A stretch of 55,259 bases of DNA from Aquibium carbonis (GCF_003970795.1 NZ_RWKW01000052.1:1-55259); one strand, 5' to 3'. Numbered from the stretch's first letter, positions 33,797 to 42,651 are shown. Program-made: numbers and translations. Notes: generated by a model not told the origin, from the letters alone.

Positions 33797-34327
33797 TCGT
33801 TCGGTGTCAGAAAGAAGCGAATTCAGCAAATGTGGATGAGGTTGGCGCGTCCAGCGTGGACGACCTTAGGCCGAAGCGTAAGACATTGACGCGAGCTGAA
33901 TACCTTAGCAGCCAGAGACACTTGCATCGCCTGAACATGAGCGGAGAAGCGACCGATCACGATTTCGACGACACGTCCACCGCTGCAAGTTGATCCCTCT
34001 CACCGGGGTGGGTGAGCCTGCTCCTGGCCAGGCCGGAGGTCGAGACAAAAGCGAGTCGATCTCCTTGTTTAGAACTCAGTCGAGGCCCATATAAATAAGG
34101 TTCGTTGATTTGGCCGATATGGCTTTGCGGTGTCAGAGACCCGCCATCCTCTTACGATGTTCGATAGCGAATGCATGCGCCATCCGGCGCGGCATGTCGC
34201 TCCATTCGATCTCCTGGAATGAACTGCGACGCTGACCACGAATGTACTGGCTGCTAGGAGAGCGTTCCGGTCCGAATGGGCACACCGGGCACGCGGTCAT
34301 TCCGTGGCCCTGCGGAGACCCGCAACC
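33797..34327. other. 531-bp stretch without a convincing gene
   Basis: Nothing recognisable is encoded. A hairpin with arms CTCACC and GGGTGAG around GGGGT lies near 33998-34015. The stretch may hold the promoter for the small-protein cluster that begins at 34328. Confidence 0.35.
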
Positions 34328-34591
34328 ATGGCCAACCGTACGACACAAGCCATCGTCCGCTTTACGAATGCGTTCCTGCTACCAGGCTCTAATAAACCAC
34401 AACCGGCCGGGGACTATCGCGTCGACCATGACGAGGAGTCCATTGAAGGCGTCTCCCGACTGGCGTGGCGCCGCGTTGGCTCATTTATCCATTTGCCTGG
34501 GATCGGCGTGAAAATATCGACTCATCAGATGGTGCCGATCAATGCAGCGGACCTCGATGCCGCAATCGAAAAGGACAACAAGACATCATGA
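34328..34591 (+). CDS. Conserved small protein of unknown function (cluster gene 1)
   Basis: This is an 87-residue protein (ANRTTQAIVRFTNAFLLPGS, DYRVDHDEESIEGVSRLAWRR, HQMVPINAADLDAAIEKD). It looks like a soluble, globular small protein and resembles hypothetical proteins I associate with rhizobial stress or accessory loci; no domain name can be given. The Met at 34328 fits better than one eight codons upstream. Its stop overlaps the next start (ATGA), so it opens a tight cluster of small genes. Confidence 0.65.
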   Translation: MANRTTQAIVRFTNAFLLPGSNKPQPAGDYRVDHDEESIEGVSRLAWRRVGSFIHLPGIGVKISTHQMVPINAADLDAAIEKDNKTS

Positions 34592-34890
34592 ACGCTCCGA
34601 ATCTTTCCCGACGTATCACCCGTCCGATGCGCGCTGACGCCCCGACCCATCTTTACGCCGTGGGGCAGGCAGTCCGGCTAAAGGGCGGTTTCGTGCGGCG
34701 GTCCCTAGGCGCCAGCATTTATCACATTACCGGTACCTTGCCGTCGCGTGGAGAGCTTCCGCAATATCGTATCCGCAACGACGACGAACGTCACGAACGG
34801 GTGGCGACGCAGGACAACCTCGAGCCGGTGAGCACTTCGTCTGGTAGCGAAGGCGACACTCTCATCGAGAGAACGTTCGGTCATGGCTAA
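34588..34890 (+). CDS. Conserved small protein, SH3/KOW-like (cluster gene 2)
   Basis: This 100-residue protein contains LYAVGQAVRLKGGFVRRS, then IYHITGTLPSRGELPQYRIRN and DERHERVATQDNLEPV. This layout resembles a small beta-barrel of the SH3/KOW kind found in many unannotated rhizobial proteins. Its function is unknown. The ATG overlaps the stop of the previous gene by four bases, and the next gene starts eight bases before its stop, indicating translational coupling. Confidence 0.65.
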   Translation: MNAPNLSRRITRPMRADAPTHLYAVGQAVRLKGGFVRRSLGASIYHITGTLPSRGELPQYRIRNDDERHERVATQDNLEPVSTSSGSEGDTLIERTFGHG

Positions 34891-35035
34891 GGGACAGAAG
34901 CGCGGCAATCGCGAGGCCAAAAAGCCGAAGCAGGAGAAGGCCGCCCCTAAGTCAGCGGACCCGTTCGCCAGCCAAACCAGACTCGCCGCGAATACAAACA
35001 CCAGGCGCGCCAAAGGCAAAGCGCGGTGGTCGTGA
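34883..35035 (+). CDS. Small basic protein (50 residues, cluster gene 3)
   Basis: This short frame encodes 50 residues, strongly basic and Lys/Ala-rich, starting AKGQKRGNREAKKPKQEK and ending ARWS. Small proteins of this style are common and unannotated in rhizobial genomes; nucleic-acid binding is conceivable from charge alone. It overlaps the preceding gene by eight bases, and the next gene starts 26 bp after its stop. The close packing argues that it is real despite its size. Confidence 0.55.
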   Translation: MAKGQKRGNREAKKPKQEKAAPKSADPFASQTRLAANTNTRRAKGKARWS

Positions 35036-35060
35036 CGCTGTGTGGCGTCGGGAATCAGCG

Positions 35061-35303
35061 ATGAAGATCGTGATCGAGTTCTACCGTATCCGCGAAACGG
35101 ACAACGCGCACGCTGTCATTGGCCAGGAGACTGCAGACGCCGCAAATCTCGATGATGCAATCGAGATTGCACAGCGGCTTGCAAAGACTCTCAACATGCC
35201 GCAGCAGCCAGACGCCATGTCGATCAGCGATAGCGACGGAAACGAGCTTTATGTTCACAGGTTCCGCGTATTTGAAACACCGGATGAAAGGTCACTACCA
35301 TGA
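35061..35303 (+). CDS. Conserved small protein (cluster gene 4)
   Basis: This 80-residue acidic protein (KIVIEFYRIRETDNAHAVIG, then ANLDDAIEIAQRLAKTLNMP and DSDGNELYVHRFRVFE) has an alternating beta-alpha-beta look. No named domain is recognised. The start at 35061 is preceded by GGAATCAGCG, and an upstream in-frame start at 35040 is less likely. Its stop overlaps the next start (ATGA at 35300). It belongs to the tight run of small genes from 34328 to 35883. Confidence 0.6.
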   Translation: MKIVIEFYRIRETDNAHAVIGQETADAANLDDAIEIAQRLAKTLNMPQQPDAMSISDSDGNELYVHRFRVFETPDERSLP

Positions 35304-35617
35304 ACGCTCCCGGGACGGAGACCGAACTCGGACGGCATGCCCTCGCGATTGGCGTTTGGGAAAATGAGGGCGGAGCACCGGCGCCCGACACGCTTGACCA
35401 TCAAGACGGTTGGAAGATAGAGGCGGATCGATCCCGGACGCTCCATCCCGTGTTCCCCCGCGTAGATGCGCCTCGACTCACGATGACGGCCCTCTGGCGT
35501 TGGGCAGTGAGCGATAACCGTTTGTCGCTCGCCGAACGCTACGCTAGCTGCAGAAAGGACCGCAGTGGGCTACCAACGGCCGCCTTGATGCCGGTTATAG
35601 CCGCGTGCCGATCATGA
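35300..35617 (+). CDS. Small protein, unknown (cluster gene 5)
   Basis: This 105-residue protein opens APGTETELGRHALAIGVWEN, a start seen in unannotated rhizobial small proteins, followed by DTLDHQDGWKIEADRSRTL. The second half (from about residue 60) is Arg/Ala-rich and less convincing, so the 3' part may have drifted or shifted frame. It overlaps the previous stop by four bases, and the DUF1488 gene starts before its end. Its function is unknown. Confidence 0.5.
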   Translation: MNAPGTETELGRHALAIGVWENEGGAPAPDTLDHQDGWKIEADRSRTLHPVFPRVDAPRLTMTALWRWAVSDNRLSLAERYASCRKDRSGLPTAALMPVIAACRS

Positions 35618-35883
35618 CACTGGCTTTCCTCAATCCGAGCCGGAGCTTCGATGAGGCGCGCAATGCGGTTGTCTTCTTCGGTCATGACGGCATGTTCGAG
35701 ATACGGTTTTTTGTCGAGATCGCGGCACTCGCAGGAGGCCAGCCACGGGGCGCGCGAATGTCGGAGGCGCAATATCTTTCGGCGTTCGATGCAATGCGTG
35801 CATCCATCCATGATGTTGCACGCAAGGCGTATTCCCACAGCCGCCGCAATTCGAACACCCTGACCGCCACCGATTTCCGGTAG
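35605..35883 (+). CDS. DUF1488-family protein (cluster gene 6)
   Basis: This 92-residue protein matches DUF1488: LAFLNPSRSFDEARNAVVFFGHDGMFEIRFFVE, then MSEAQYLSAFDAMRASIHDVARKAYS. DUF1488 proteins are small, widespread in proteobacteria, and of unknown function. The first codon may be GTG 35605 or ATG 35614. It overlaps the preceding small gene by 13 bases and is followed 10 bp later by the transglutaminase-like gene, so the cluster may be one operon continuing into that gene. Confidence 0.75.
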   Translation: MPIMTLAFLNPSRSFDEARNAVVFFGHDGMFEIRFFVEIAALAGGQPRGARMSEAQYLSAFDAMRASIHDVARKAYSHSRRNSNTLTATDFR

Positions 35884-35892
35884 GGCGGTGCG

Positions 35893-36705
35893 ATGCTGAT
35901 CCGCTACGGCTACGAGATCACCCTGACCTGCACACAACCGACCGCGTTGGTGTGCCTGTTGTCAGTCCATGAGGATCGCGCGGACGAGATCAGGGTTCCC
36001 GAGACGACCTTCACGACACCGGATGTGCCGGTGTCGACCTATCGCGACCTCTTCGGCAACCGGTGCCGGCGGCTTGTCGCGCCGGCTGGCGACCTCATGA
36101 TCTGGGGCGACGCCACGATCGAGGACGATGGCAAGCTTGACCCCGTGGTGCCCGAGGCCCGGGAAACTCCCGTGCCGGATCTGCCGGACGAGTGCCTCGG
36201 CTACCTCATGGGCAGCCGCTATTGCGAGACGGATCGTCTCAGCCAGATCGCGTGGGATACATTCGGAAAGATTCCGCCCGGTTGGGGCCGGGTGCAGACC
36301 ATCTGCGACTTCGTGCAAGCCCATATTCGTTTCGACTATATGCAAGCTCGCGCGACACGCACGGCGTTCGACGCCTTCCATGAGCGTGTCGGGGTCTGCC
36401 GCGACTTCGCGCATCTGGCGATCACCTTCTGCCGCTGCCTCAACATCCCTGCACGTTATGTGAATGGCCATCTGGGCGACATTGGTGTGCCGGTCGTCGA
36501 TCCGATGGATTTCAGCGCCTGGATGGAGGTTTTTCTCGACGGTGCGTGGCATACATTCGATGCGCGCAACAACGTTCCAAGAATTGGCCGGATCGTCGTC
36601 GCGCGTGGGCGCGACGCCGCCGACGTCCCTCTCATCAATTCATTCGGACCTCATGTCCTGAAATCCTTCCGAGTCTGGACCTACGAGGTGCAGGCTCCGC
36701 TTTAG
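35893..36705 (+). CDS. Transglutaminase-like protein, short form
   Basis: This 270-residue protein has a transglutaminase/protease-like core in the second half: the nucleophile Cys at 169 in ERVGVCRDFAHLAITFC, then NIPARYVNGHLGD and WHTFDARNN with Asp at 223. At the place where such enzymes usually carry the catalytic His (H-A-W), this protein has Ser 208 in MDFSAWMEVFL. The N-terminal ~120 residues form a beta domain common to this group. Activity is therefore uncertain. It follows the small-protein cluster and precedes nhaA by 45 bp. A second, triad-complete homologue lies at 38144. Confidence 0.82.
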   Translation: MLIRYGYEITLTCTQPTALVCLLSVHEDRADEIRVPETTFTTPDVPVSTYRDLFGNRCRRLVAPAGDLMIWGDATIEDDGKLDPVVPEARETPVPDLPDECLGYLMGSRYCETDRLSQIAWDTFGKIPPGWGRVQTICDFVQAHIRFDYMQARATRTAFDAFHERVGVCRDFAHLAITFCRCLNIPARYVNGHLGDIGVPVVDPMDFSAWMEVFLDGAWHTFDARNNVPRIGRIVVARGRDAADVPLINSFGPHVLKSFRVWTYEVQAPL

Positions 36706-36750
36706 CTGCAGAACCAGACCGCCGCCGCCGACAAGCAAAGGGCATTTGAA

Positions 36751-38064
36751 ATGAACGAGAGTCTCTCCCGACTCCCGAAAGTGCCTGCCGATCGGCTGAC
36801 CAAGCCATTCATGCGTTTCCTTCGCATCGAGGCCATGGCCGGCGCCGTTCTGTTGCTGAGCACCCTCGTGGCGCTCACGCTCGCCAACTCGTCGTGGTCG
36901 TCTTCGTTTCTCGCCCTGTGGGATATCCACGCCGGGATCAATCTTGGCGGCCTGGAGATATCGCGATCGCTGAAGCATTGGATCAACGATGGGTTGATGA
37001 CGCTCTTCTTTTTCGTCATTGCGCTCGAGCTGAAACGTGAACTGGTGCTGGGCGAACTGCGCGATCCCCGAGCGGCCTTATTGCCTGTCGCCGCAGCGAT
37101 CGGCGGGATGGTCGTGCCAGTCAGCGTATTCCTACTGATCGTAGGCGGTGGCCCTGGAGCAAGCGGCTGGGGCACCGTGATGTCAACCGACACGGCCTTC
37201 GTGATCGGCTGCCTGGCGGTTCTCGGTTCGCGCATTCCGGAGAGTTTGCGGCTGTTCCTGCTCTCGCTCGCGATCTTCGATGATGTCGGTGCCATCCTGG
37301 TCGTGGCGGTCGGCTATGGCGGCGCCTTGAACTGGCTGGCTCTCGGCGCGGCGGGAGCAGGATTGGTCGCCGTGGCCGCGATCGCACGCTTGGGCGTGCG
37401 CAGCATCCCAGTCTATTTCGCTATGGGCGGCGTTATCTGGCTCGCGTTCGATGCTTCCGGCATCCACGCGACCCTGACGGGGGTCATCCTCGGATTGATG
37501 ACGCCGGCGCGGAGCTGGGTGAGCGACAGGCGTCTCCATGCTATTCTTGATCGGGTCGTTGCCTATCCGCCTGGTGACCATTGGAGCAACGACACAGCCG
37601 CTCGCGATGATCTCAACAAGGCGGGCATCGCAACGCGCGAGGCGCTGTCCCCGATCGAGCGCCTTGAGATTGCGCTCCATCCTTGGGTCGCATTTGGCAT
37701 CTTGCCTCTTTTTGCCTTGGCCAATGCGGGGGTCCCAATGATCGCCGCAAAATTCGACCCTACGCTTACGACTGCAATCTTCGCCGCTTTCGTTGCAGGC
37801 AAGCCGGTTGGCGTGATCCTCTTCAGCTTCCTTGCTGTGAAATCGCGCCTCGTCATTCGTCCGAGCGAGTTGTCGTGGGGTCTGCTGGCAGCAGGAGGAT
37901 TGCTGACCGGCATCGGTTTTACGATGGCGCTATTCATTGCCGAACTGGCTTTCGATTCGGCCCTTCTGAACTCGGTCAAACTCGGCGTCATGGTCGCCTC
38001 GGTCATCTCGGCCGCAGCGGGATTCCTGGCGTTGATCTGGCTAACGTCCTCTCGCAGGCAATAA
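36751..38064 (+). CDS. nhaA: NhaA Na+/H+ antiporter
   Basis: This 437-residue protein with about twelve helices has the NhaA hallmarks: INDGLMTLFFFVIALELKRE, VMSTDTAFVIGCLAVLGSRI, and the ion-binding Asp pair in LAIFDDVGAILVVA. The C-terminal GLLTGIGFTMALFIAELAF is also typical. NhaA exports Na+ in exchange for protons at the inner membrane and protects against salt and alkaline stress. The start ATG at 36751 gives the normal cytoplasmic leader. Its placement among desaturase, kinase and small stress-like genes suggests a stress-adaptation block. Confidence 0.95.
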   Translation: MNESLSRLPKVPADRLTKPFMRFLRIEAMAGAVLLLSTLVALTLANSSWSSSFLALWDIHAGINLGGLEISRSLKHWINDGLMTLFFFVIALELKRELVLGELRDPRAALLPVAAAIGGMVVPVSVFLLIVGGGPGASGWGTVMSTDTAFVIGCLAVLGSRIPESLRLFLLSLAIFDDVGAILVVAVGYGGALNWLALGAAGAGLVAVAAIARLGVRSIPVYFAMGGVIWLAFDASGIHATLTGVILGLMTPARSWVSDRRLHAILDRVVAYPPGDHWSNDTAARDDLNKAGIATREALSPIERLEIALHPWVAFGILPLFALANAGVPMIAAKFDPTLTTAIFAAFVAGKPVGVILFSFLAVKSRLVIRPSELSWGLLAAGGLLTGIGFTMALFIAELAFDSALLNSVKLGVMVASVISAAAGFLALIWLTSSRRQ

Positions 38065-38143
38065 GGCGCGTCGAATTGCCTCAGCGTCGGACTTAGGGCG
38101 ATTGTGACTCTTGCTGTGATCGGCGGAACGTCGCGTGATGCAT

Positions 38144-39007
38144 CTATGAAACGACACGAACCTCGACCGACATGCCAAGGAAGGCGTCGCTCATCCCCAC
38201 GAAGCTGCCGGCTACGGGGGTCACCTGCCGGATGTCTCGCCCCACTGCAACGGGAATGAGATTGACACCGCCGACGCTGCGGTTCGTCGGATCGAAGGTG
38301 ATCCAGCCCGCGCCCGACAGATAGACTTCCGCCCAGGCATGGGTTGTGCCTGCCCCGTCGGATCCGACGATGTCCTGAGCCGGATTGTGGAGATAGCCCG
38401 ACACGATCCTCGCTCCGAATCCGAGCGTCCGAACCGCCTCGATGAAGAGGACCGCGAGGTCGCGGCAGGAACCCCATCCGCGCTCCAGAGTCTGCACGGG
38501 TGACTGCGTGCCCTCCTCGTCGCGACCCTGGTAGGAGACCCATGCCAGGATGCCGGCATTGATATCCTTGAGAAGTGAAAGCGTGTCGGTCGGATTGCTG
38601 CGGACAAAGGCTTGAACCCATTCTCGCAATCGTCTCGTCGGATCGGGATGCTGCGGAATTGCCAGAGCCCCAAGGTCCGTCCATTCATCGTCGCTGTATC
38701 GAAATGGATAGAAGATCGCAGACGCCGCGACATCGAAAACCGGCCATGCAACGGCATCGAGCTCCAATTCGGCAACGCTATCGATGATCAGCCTCTCGGC
38801 CATGCTCTGGAATGTGGCTGTCGCGACCATGTTGCCTGCAACGTCCTGCGCCCAGGTCACGAACGCATGTGGTTTCACACTCAGTTCCATTGACAGCAGA
38901 CGGAGTTCGCGGCTCTCCCGCGGCCGAAGCATGAGGCGATGCGGGCGCAGGCTAACGAGCTTGCCATAGCGATAGGTTGTCCTGTGGCTGATTCTGAACT
39001 TGATCAT
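38144..39007 (-). CDS. Transglutaminase-like protein with complete Cys-His-Asp triad
   Basis: This 287-residue protein has the bacterial transglutaminase-like N-terminal domain (KFRISHRTTYRYGKLVSLRP, then HRLMLRPRES) at 1-110 and a catalytic core with Cys 181 (RGWGSCRDLAVLFIEAVR), His 223 (TTHAWAEVYL) and Asp 239 (WITFDPTN). These enzymes are usually predicted proteases or amidases; the substrate is unknown. It converges with nhaA across 79 bp and is only distantly related to the homologue at 35893. Confidence 0.9.
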   Translation of the reverse strand: MIKFRISHRTTYRYGKLVSLRPHRLMLRPRESRELRLLSMELSVKPHAFVTWAQDVAGNMVATATFQSMAERLIIDSVAELELDAVAWPVFDVAASAIFYPFRYSDDEWTDLGALAIPQHPDPTRRLREWVQAFVRSNPTDTLSLLKDINAGILAWVSYQGRDEEGTQSPVQTLERGWGSCRDLAVLFIEAVRTLGFGARIVSGYLHNPAQDIVGSDGAGTTHAWAEVYLSGAGWITFDPTNRSVGGVNLIPVAVGRDIRQVTPVAGSFVGMSDAFLGMSVEVRVVS

Positions 39008-39623
39008 AATTCTCTTTCAACCGGTACCGCTCCGTTTTCCTTTGCACGGGCAAGCCTGCAGTCGCCGCCCACAACCGCTCAATGAGCATGTCTGATCGTT
39101 CTATGGCCGCCGATGCTTTCGGAGCGGATCGCAACCATATCACGGCATATTGCCCTGCATGGCGATCATCCGGCCTGCGAGATTGACCCCAAGAACGGGC
39201 GGTTGGCTTCCCAATTTGACCCCTTCATTTGCGACGATCGCAGGTTGTTCGTCATTGATGAAGGAGATGGCCCGGGGATGAAGAGCTTGGACACGATTGG
39301 ACTTATCCGTCGCTGCTTTTGAACGGGAGAGTCGGCATCGTAGTTAGACCAGGGCGTCTACTTTGCCCTCTCGGGCCGCCACCTTGGATGGAACAAACCG
39401 TCGATTTTGGAACCGGTCTGGTGGGCGCAGGTCAGCATGTGAGACCGTGCTGATTTCTACCGGTCGCCAGCCCTATCATGCAGAACAAATCTTCGCTGAC
39501 TCTGGTGAACCACCATGCGATGACTGCACTTCTGTGGATAGCAAAGCGACGCCGTCATCACCATATGTTCATTACGAGTGGCCCAGAACTCCCTCACATC
39601 AGCCACTAGTCGAGGAGGCCCCT
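39008..39623. other. 616-bp stretch without a convincing gene
   Basis: No recognisable protein or RNA is seen. Short open frames (for example 39113-39322) lack ribosome sites and family features. The last 25 bp provide the ribosome site (GAGGAGG) for the small gene at 39624. Confidence 0.4.
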
Positions 39624-39815
39624 ATGCGAGGCCAACGCTTCGGAAGCAAGATCAAGCTCCCCTCAACCATAGCAATCAAACATCAACTTCTGACGATGAT
39701 GTTCGAGGACGAGATCAGGGCGATTCCACCTGGTGGCGCTTTCAATGAAAACAAATCTCCAGCGCTCGCCATGTTGAAACGACTCAGAGGTTCGCCCCTC
39801 GCGCGCGCCCGCTAG
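39624..39815 (+). CDS. Small protein, unknown
   Basis: This 63-residue protein has an excellent ribosome site (GAGGAGG 5 bp before the ATG). It is basic with a hydrophobic middle (SKIKLPSTIAIKHQLLTMMFE, then AIPPGGAFNENKSPALAMLKR). No family is recognised. It resembles in style the many short unannotated proteins of rhizobial accessory regions. A longer frame beginning at 39363 exists but has no ribosome site. Confidence 0.5.
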   Translation: MRGQRFGSKIKLPSTIAIKHQLLTMMFEDEIRAIPPGGAFNENKSPALAMLKRLRGSPLARAR

Positions 39816-40054
39816 CTGAGGGCAGTCATTCCCCTCGCCACCGGCTTTCGTTCTTGGAAACTGCGACGGCGATGCGTCGATGGCGGGAGCGTCAGCTTTC
39901 GGGCCGCGCGTTCTTGGAGTGAGCGCTGGCGAGAGCATACGTGGGTGCACTGGTCAATTTTGCACAGATCAAATTACTCGCGGCGCTAACTTAGACCAGC
40001 GGGGCCGGCTCGACCGCTCCGAGGCTCGGCGCGTCTGCTCAATGGAGGAAGCCG

Positions 40055-40396
40055 GTGAAAGTTGTGTGTGCCTTCATGGCAGCGGGTTTGATCATCGTTC
40101 CCACAGTGCAGGTCGCGGCCGCAGAGCAAGCGGTACTGGGGCAAGGCAACGTGTCCTGCAGGACATGGAGTTCCGATCGCAACAGTAGTGAAGCCTCTGC
40201 CCGCGTCGCTTGGATTCTCGGCTTCATTACGGCGTTCCACCAGTACGGGCCACGTCCCGAGCGCGACGTCTCCTCCGGTAGCAGTACCCAGCAAATCACT
40301 GAGTTGGTCGACCATCATTGTACCCAGCACCCTACCGACGATGTGTATCGCGCGGTGCTTGCGGTGATCGACGAGTACAAGCGTATCCGGAACTAG
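40055..40396 (+). CDS. Secreted small protein, unknown (Rap1a/HdeA-like style)
   Basis: This 113-residue protein has a clear signal peptide (KVVCAFMAAGLIIVPTVQVAAAEQ, cleavage near residue 23). The mature part has two Cys (NVSCRTW and DHHCTQHP) that could pair, and a helix ARVAWILGFITAFHQYG. The pattern is shared with unannotated periplasmic proteins of rhizobia and is loosely like Rap1a/HdeA-type folds; no domain is certain. The start is preceded by GGAGGAAGCC. Its stop touches the end of an IS5-family remnant on the other strand. Confidence 0.65.
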   Translation: MKVVCAFMAAGLIIVPTVQVAAAEQAVLGQGNVSCRTWSSDRNSSEASARVAWILGFITAFHQYGPRPERDVSSGSSTQQITELVDHHCTQHPTDDVYRAVLAVIDEYKRIRN

Positions 40397-40823
40397 GCCG
40401 TGGACTCATTAACGCGCAGCGATAGCGGTATTGACGCCAGTTGAATAAAGGCGAGGTAGTTCGCAGCGAGATAGTCGTAGCGCGTCGCGACTCGACGACG
40501 CTGCTTGATCTTGTTGAAGAACCGTTCAACCAGATTGCGCGCAGGGTAGAGAAGCGGACCGAAGCATAGCGCATCGGTGCGCTTCGTTTATTGGTGGGCT
40601 ACTCGCCCACACGCCGGCTCGCCGCCAGCGAACGAAGCGATTGTAACAAGTGGTGCGCGGACCGAAGTTGACCGGCAGATCACGCCACGGTGCCCCAGAT
40701 CGCAAGAGACCTAGAAGATGCCATTGAGGACGGGACGGTCGTTCTCCCGCGGCACTCCGCGCGGTTTATTGGCAGCAACGGCCTGATGCCAGTCCGTTCC
40801 TTGTCGGTGAGTGCGTAGCGCAT
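40393..40823 (-). mobile_element. IS5-family transposase remnant
   Basis: On the minus strand the start MRYALTDKE.TGIRPLLPIN, then after frameshifts RSGAPWRDLPVNFGPRTTCY and NRFVRWRRAGVW, form the N-terminal part of an IS5-group transposase. The segment ARNLVERFFNKIKQRRRVAT, then RYDYLAANYLAFIQLASI, is the C-terminal part. Family members need about 250 residues; here the middle is deleted, at least two frameshifts and an in-frame stop are present, and the element is about 430 bp. It is inactive. Terminal inverted repeats were not resolved. Confidence 0.82.
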
Positions 40824-41026
40824 GATTTGGCCCCTTCGGTTGGGGCTTGAATCACCGTTCGGCAGGCGGGCTCAACATCCGCGGCCAAGGAACGCTTTGG
40901 TCCCGATGCGCCCGAAGCGGACTGGTTATGCTCCCATTGAGTTTTGTCCGTGACCCAAGTGGCCTTGAAAGTCGCCTCCTGACATCCATATACCATCCAA
41001 CCAGATGGTTATTGGATGGAAGCGCT

Positions 41027-41446
41027 ATGCCCGACAATGTCCGCGAACTCCGGTCGAAGCCCCCCGAGACCGAAAAAATTACGATCAATCTGGGTTATGT
41101 CGACTTGGGTCACGTCGATCTTATGGTGCAGGAAGGGTTCTACTCGAACCGGACCGATTTCATTCGGACGGCGATCCGCAACCAGCTCGAACGTCACGCC
41201 GACGTCGTCAAGCAATCCTACGCCCGGAAAAGTCTGGACCTCGGCCTGCGGGATTACAGCCGCGAGCAACTCGAAGCGGCGCGGCGAGCCGGTGAGATGT
41301 TGCACATCAATGTTCTGGGGCTTGCAAGCATCGGCCACGATGTCACGCCCGAACTCGCTCGCGCGACCATTGCCTCGGTCTCGGTGCTGGGAGCATTGCA
41401 CGCCAGTCCCCTGGTAAAGGCCGCTCTCGCCGACAGGATGAGGTGA
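41027..41446 (+). CDS. CopG/ribbon-helix-helix-type regulator
   Basis: This 139-residue protein has a ribbon-helix-helix segment at about 17-55 (EKITINLGYVDLGHVDLMVQ, then SNRTDFIRTAIRNQLERH) followed by a longer helical tail. RHH proteins bind operators as dimers through the beta ribbon. Here the tail may mediate oligomerisation or effector binding. The esterase gene overlaps its stop (GTGA at 41443), a pairing that suggests it regulates that gene or the associated polyester metabolism. A longer frame upstream overlaps the IS remnant and is not favoured. Confidence 0.8.
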   Translation: MPDNVRELRSKPPETEKITINLGYVDLGHVDLMVQEGFYSNRTDFIRTAIRNQLERHADVVKQSYARKSLDLGLRDYSREQLEAARRAGEMLHINVLGLASIGHDVTPELARATIASVSVLGALHASPLVKAALADRMR

Positions 41447-42651
41447 AGACGATGCTCAACCAAGACGCAATTCGCGAAGCCACACGCCTCACGCGCGAGG
41501 GCCAACTCGCCGAGGCCACGGCGCTCCTTCAGCGCATGCTGCGCGGTGAGAGCACGCCACCGCGCACGAGCGGGCGCACCGCTCTTCTAGAACGCGAGCC
41601 GCCAACCATTGACGCGAAGGCCGATCCTTTCGATGGGCCGGATAGTCCGCACCTCGGGCGGGCCACACCCGCCCAGCCGTCCGTGCTTCGCCCGCTGCTC
41701 GACCGCGCGCAGATGCGCCCGGGATTCTCTTTGCGGGATGGGGTCAAGCGCGCCCCGCCGTCCATACGCGACATCGTGCCCGAGGGCGCAAGGTTCATCG
41801 AAGGGACCTATAGTAACGCGGCGGGAAGCCGTGCCTACAGGCTCTTCATCCCCAGCCATTATCAGAAGGGGCAACCACTTCCCTTGGTCGTCATGCTGCA
41901 CGGCTGCACCCAGTCGCCGGACGATTTCGCGGCCGGCACAAGGATGAATTTCATCGCAGAAGAGCAGACATGCTTCGTGGTCTATCCTGCACAGCGCAGC
42001 GACGCCAACCACGCGAAATGCTGGAACTGGTTTCGTACGGCCGACCAGCAGCGGGACAGCGGCGAGCCTTCGCTGATCGCGGGTATCACGCGCCAGATCA
42101 TGCGCGACTATTCGGTTGATCCAAAGCGAGTCTACGTTGGTGGACTGTCGGCCGGAGGCGCCGCTGCCGCCATCATGGGAGCAACGCACAACGATCTGTA
42201 CGCGGCAATTGGTGTGCATTCCGGCCTCGCCTGCGGGGCCGCCATTGATCTCCCCTCCGCGTTTGTCGCCATGCGGCAAGGCGGCAGGTCCGATGACATG
42301 GTCATTCCCGGTGACCGGCTTCCTGTCCCGACTATTGTTTTTCACGGCGATCGCGACACGACGGTCCATCCCAACAATGTCGATCAAATTCGTAAGCTGA
42401 TCCTGAGAGCGACGGGCACGCAAAAGAAGGTGCATCGCGGGCAAGTACCGGGGGGGCACGCCTATACCCGCACGATCCATGCCGACGCGGCTGGGCGTGG
42501 CATCTTTGAGCACTGGAATATCCACGGAGCTGGACACGCATGGTCGGGAGGCAGCCCTGCAGGGTCCTACACCGATCCGCGTGGGCCAGACGCAACGAGG
42601 GAAATGATGCGCTTCTTCCTAGTGCATTCGCTATCACTGCAGCGGGGCTAG
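41443..42651 (+). CDS. PHB-depolymerase-family esterase (LpqC-like)
   Basis: This 402-residue alpha/beta hydrolase has the oxyanion segment MLHGCTQSPDDFA (151-163), the nucleophile Ser 236 in YVGGLSAGGAAA, an Asp in FHGDRDTTVH, and the His in HGAGHAWSGG near the end. No signal peptide is seen; the N-terminal ~110 residues are a variable Pro/Arg-rich leader. Members cleave short-chain polyesters or feruloyl and acetyl esters. It starts at a GTG overlapping the CopG-type gene stop, or at the ATG at 41452, so the two are translationally coupled. Confidence 0.9.
   Translation: MKTMLNQDAIREATRLTREGQLAEATALLQRMLRGESTPPRTSGRTALLEREPPTIDAKADPFDGPDSPHLGRATPAQPSVLRPLLDRAQMRPGFSLRDGVKRAPPSIRDIVPEGARFIEGTYSNAAGSRAYRLFIPSHYQKGQPLPLVVMLHGCTQSPDDFAAGTRMNFIAEEQTCFVVYPAQRSDANHAKCWNWFRTADQQRDSGEPSLIAGITRQIMRDYSVDPKRVYVGGLSAGGAAAAIMGATHNDLYAAIGVHSGLACGAAIDLPSAFVAMRQGGRSDDMVIPGDRLPVPTIVFHGDRDTTVHPNNVDQIRKLILRATGTQKKVHRGQVPGGHAYTRTIHADAAGRGIFEHWNIHGAGHAWSGGSPAGSYTDPRGPDATREMMRFFLVHSLSLQRG

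Noticed and set aside
39113-39322. 69-residue possible protein
   Set aside because: It lies in a non-coding stretch, lacks a ribosome site and shows no conserved pattern.
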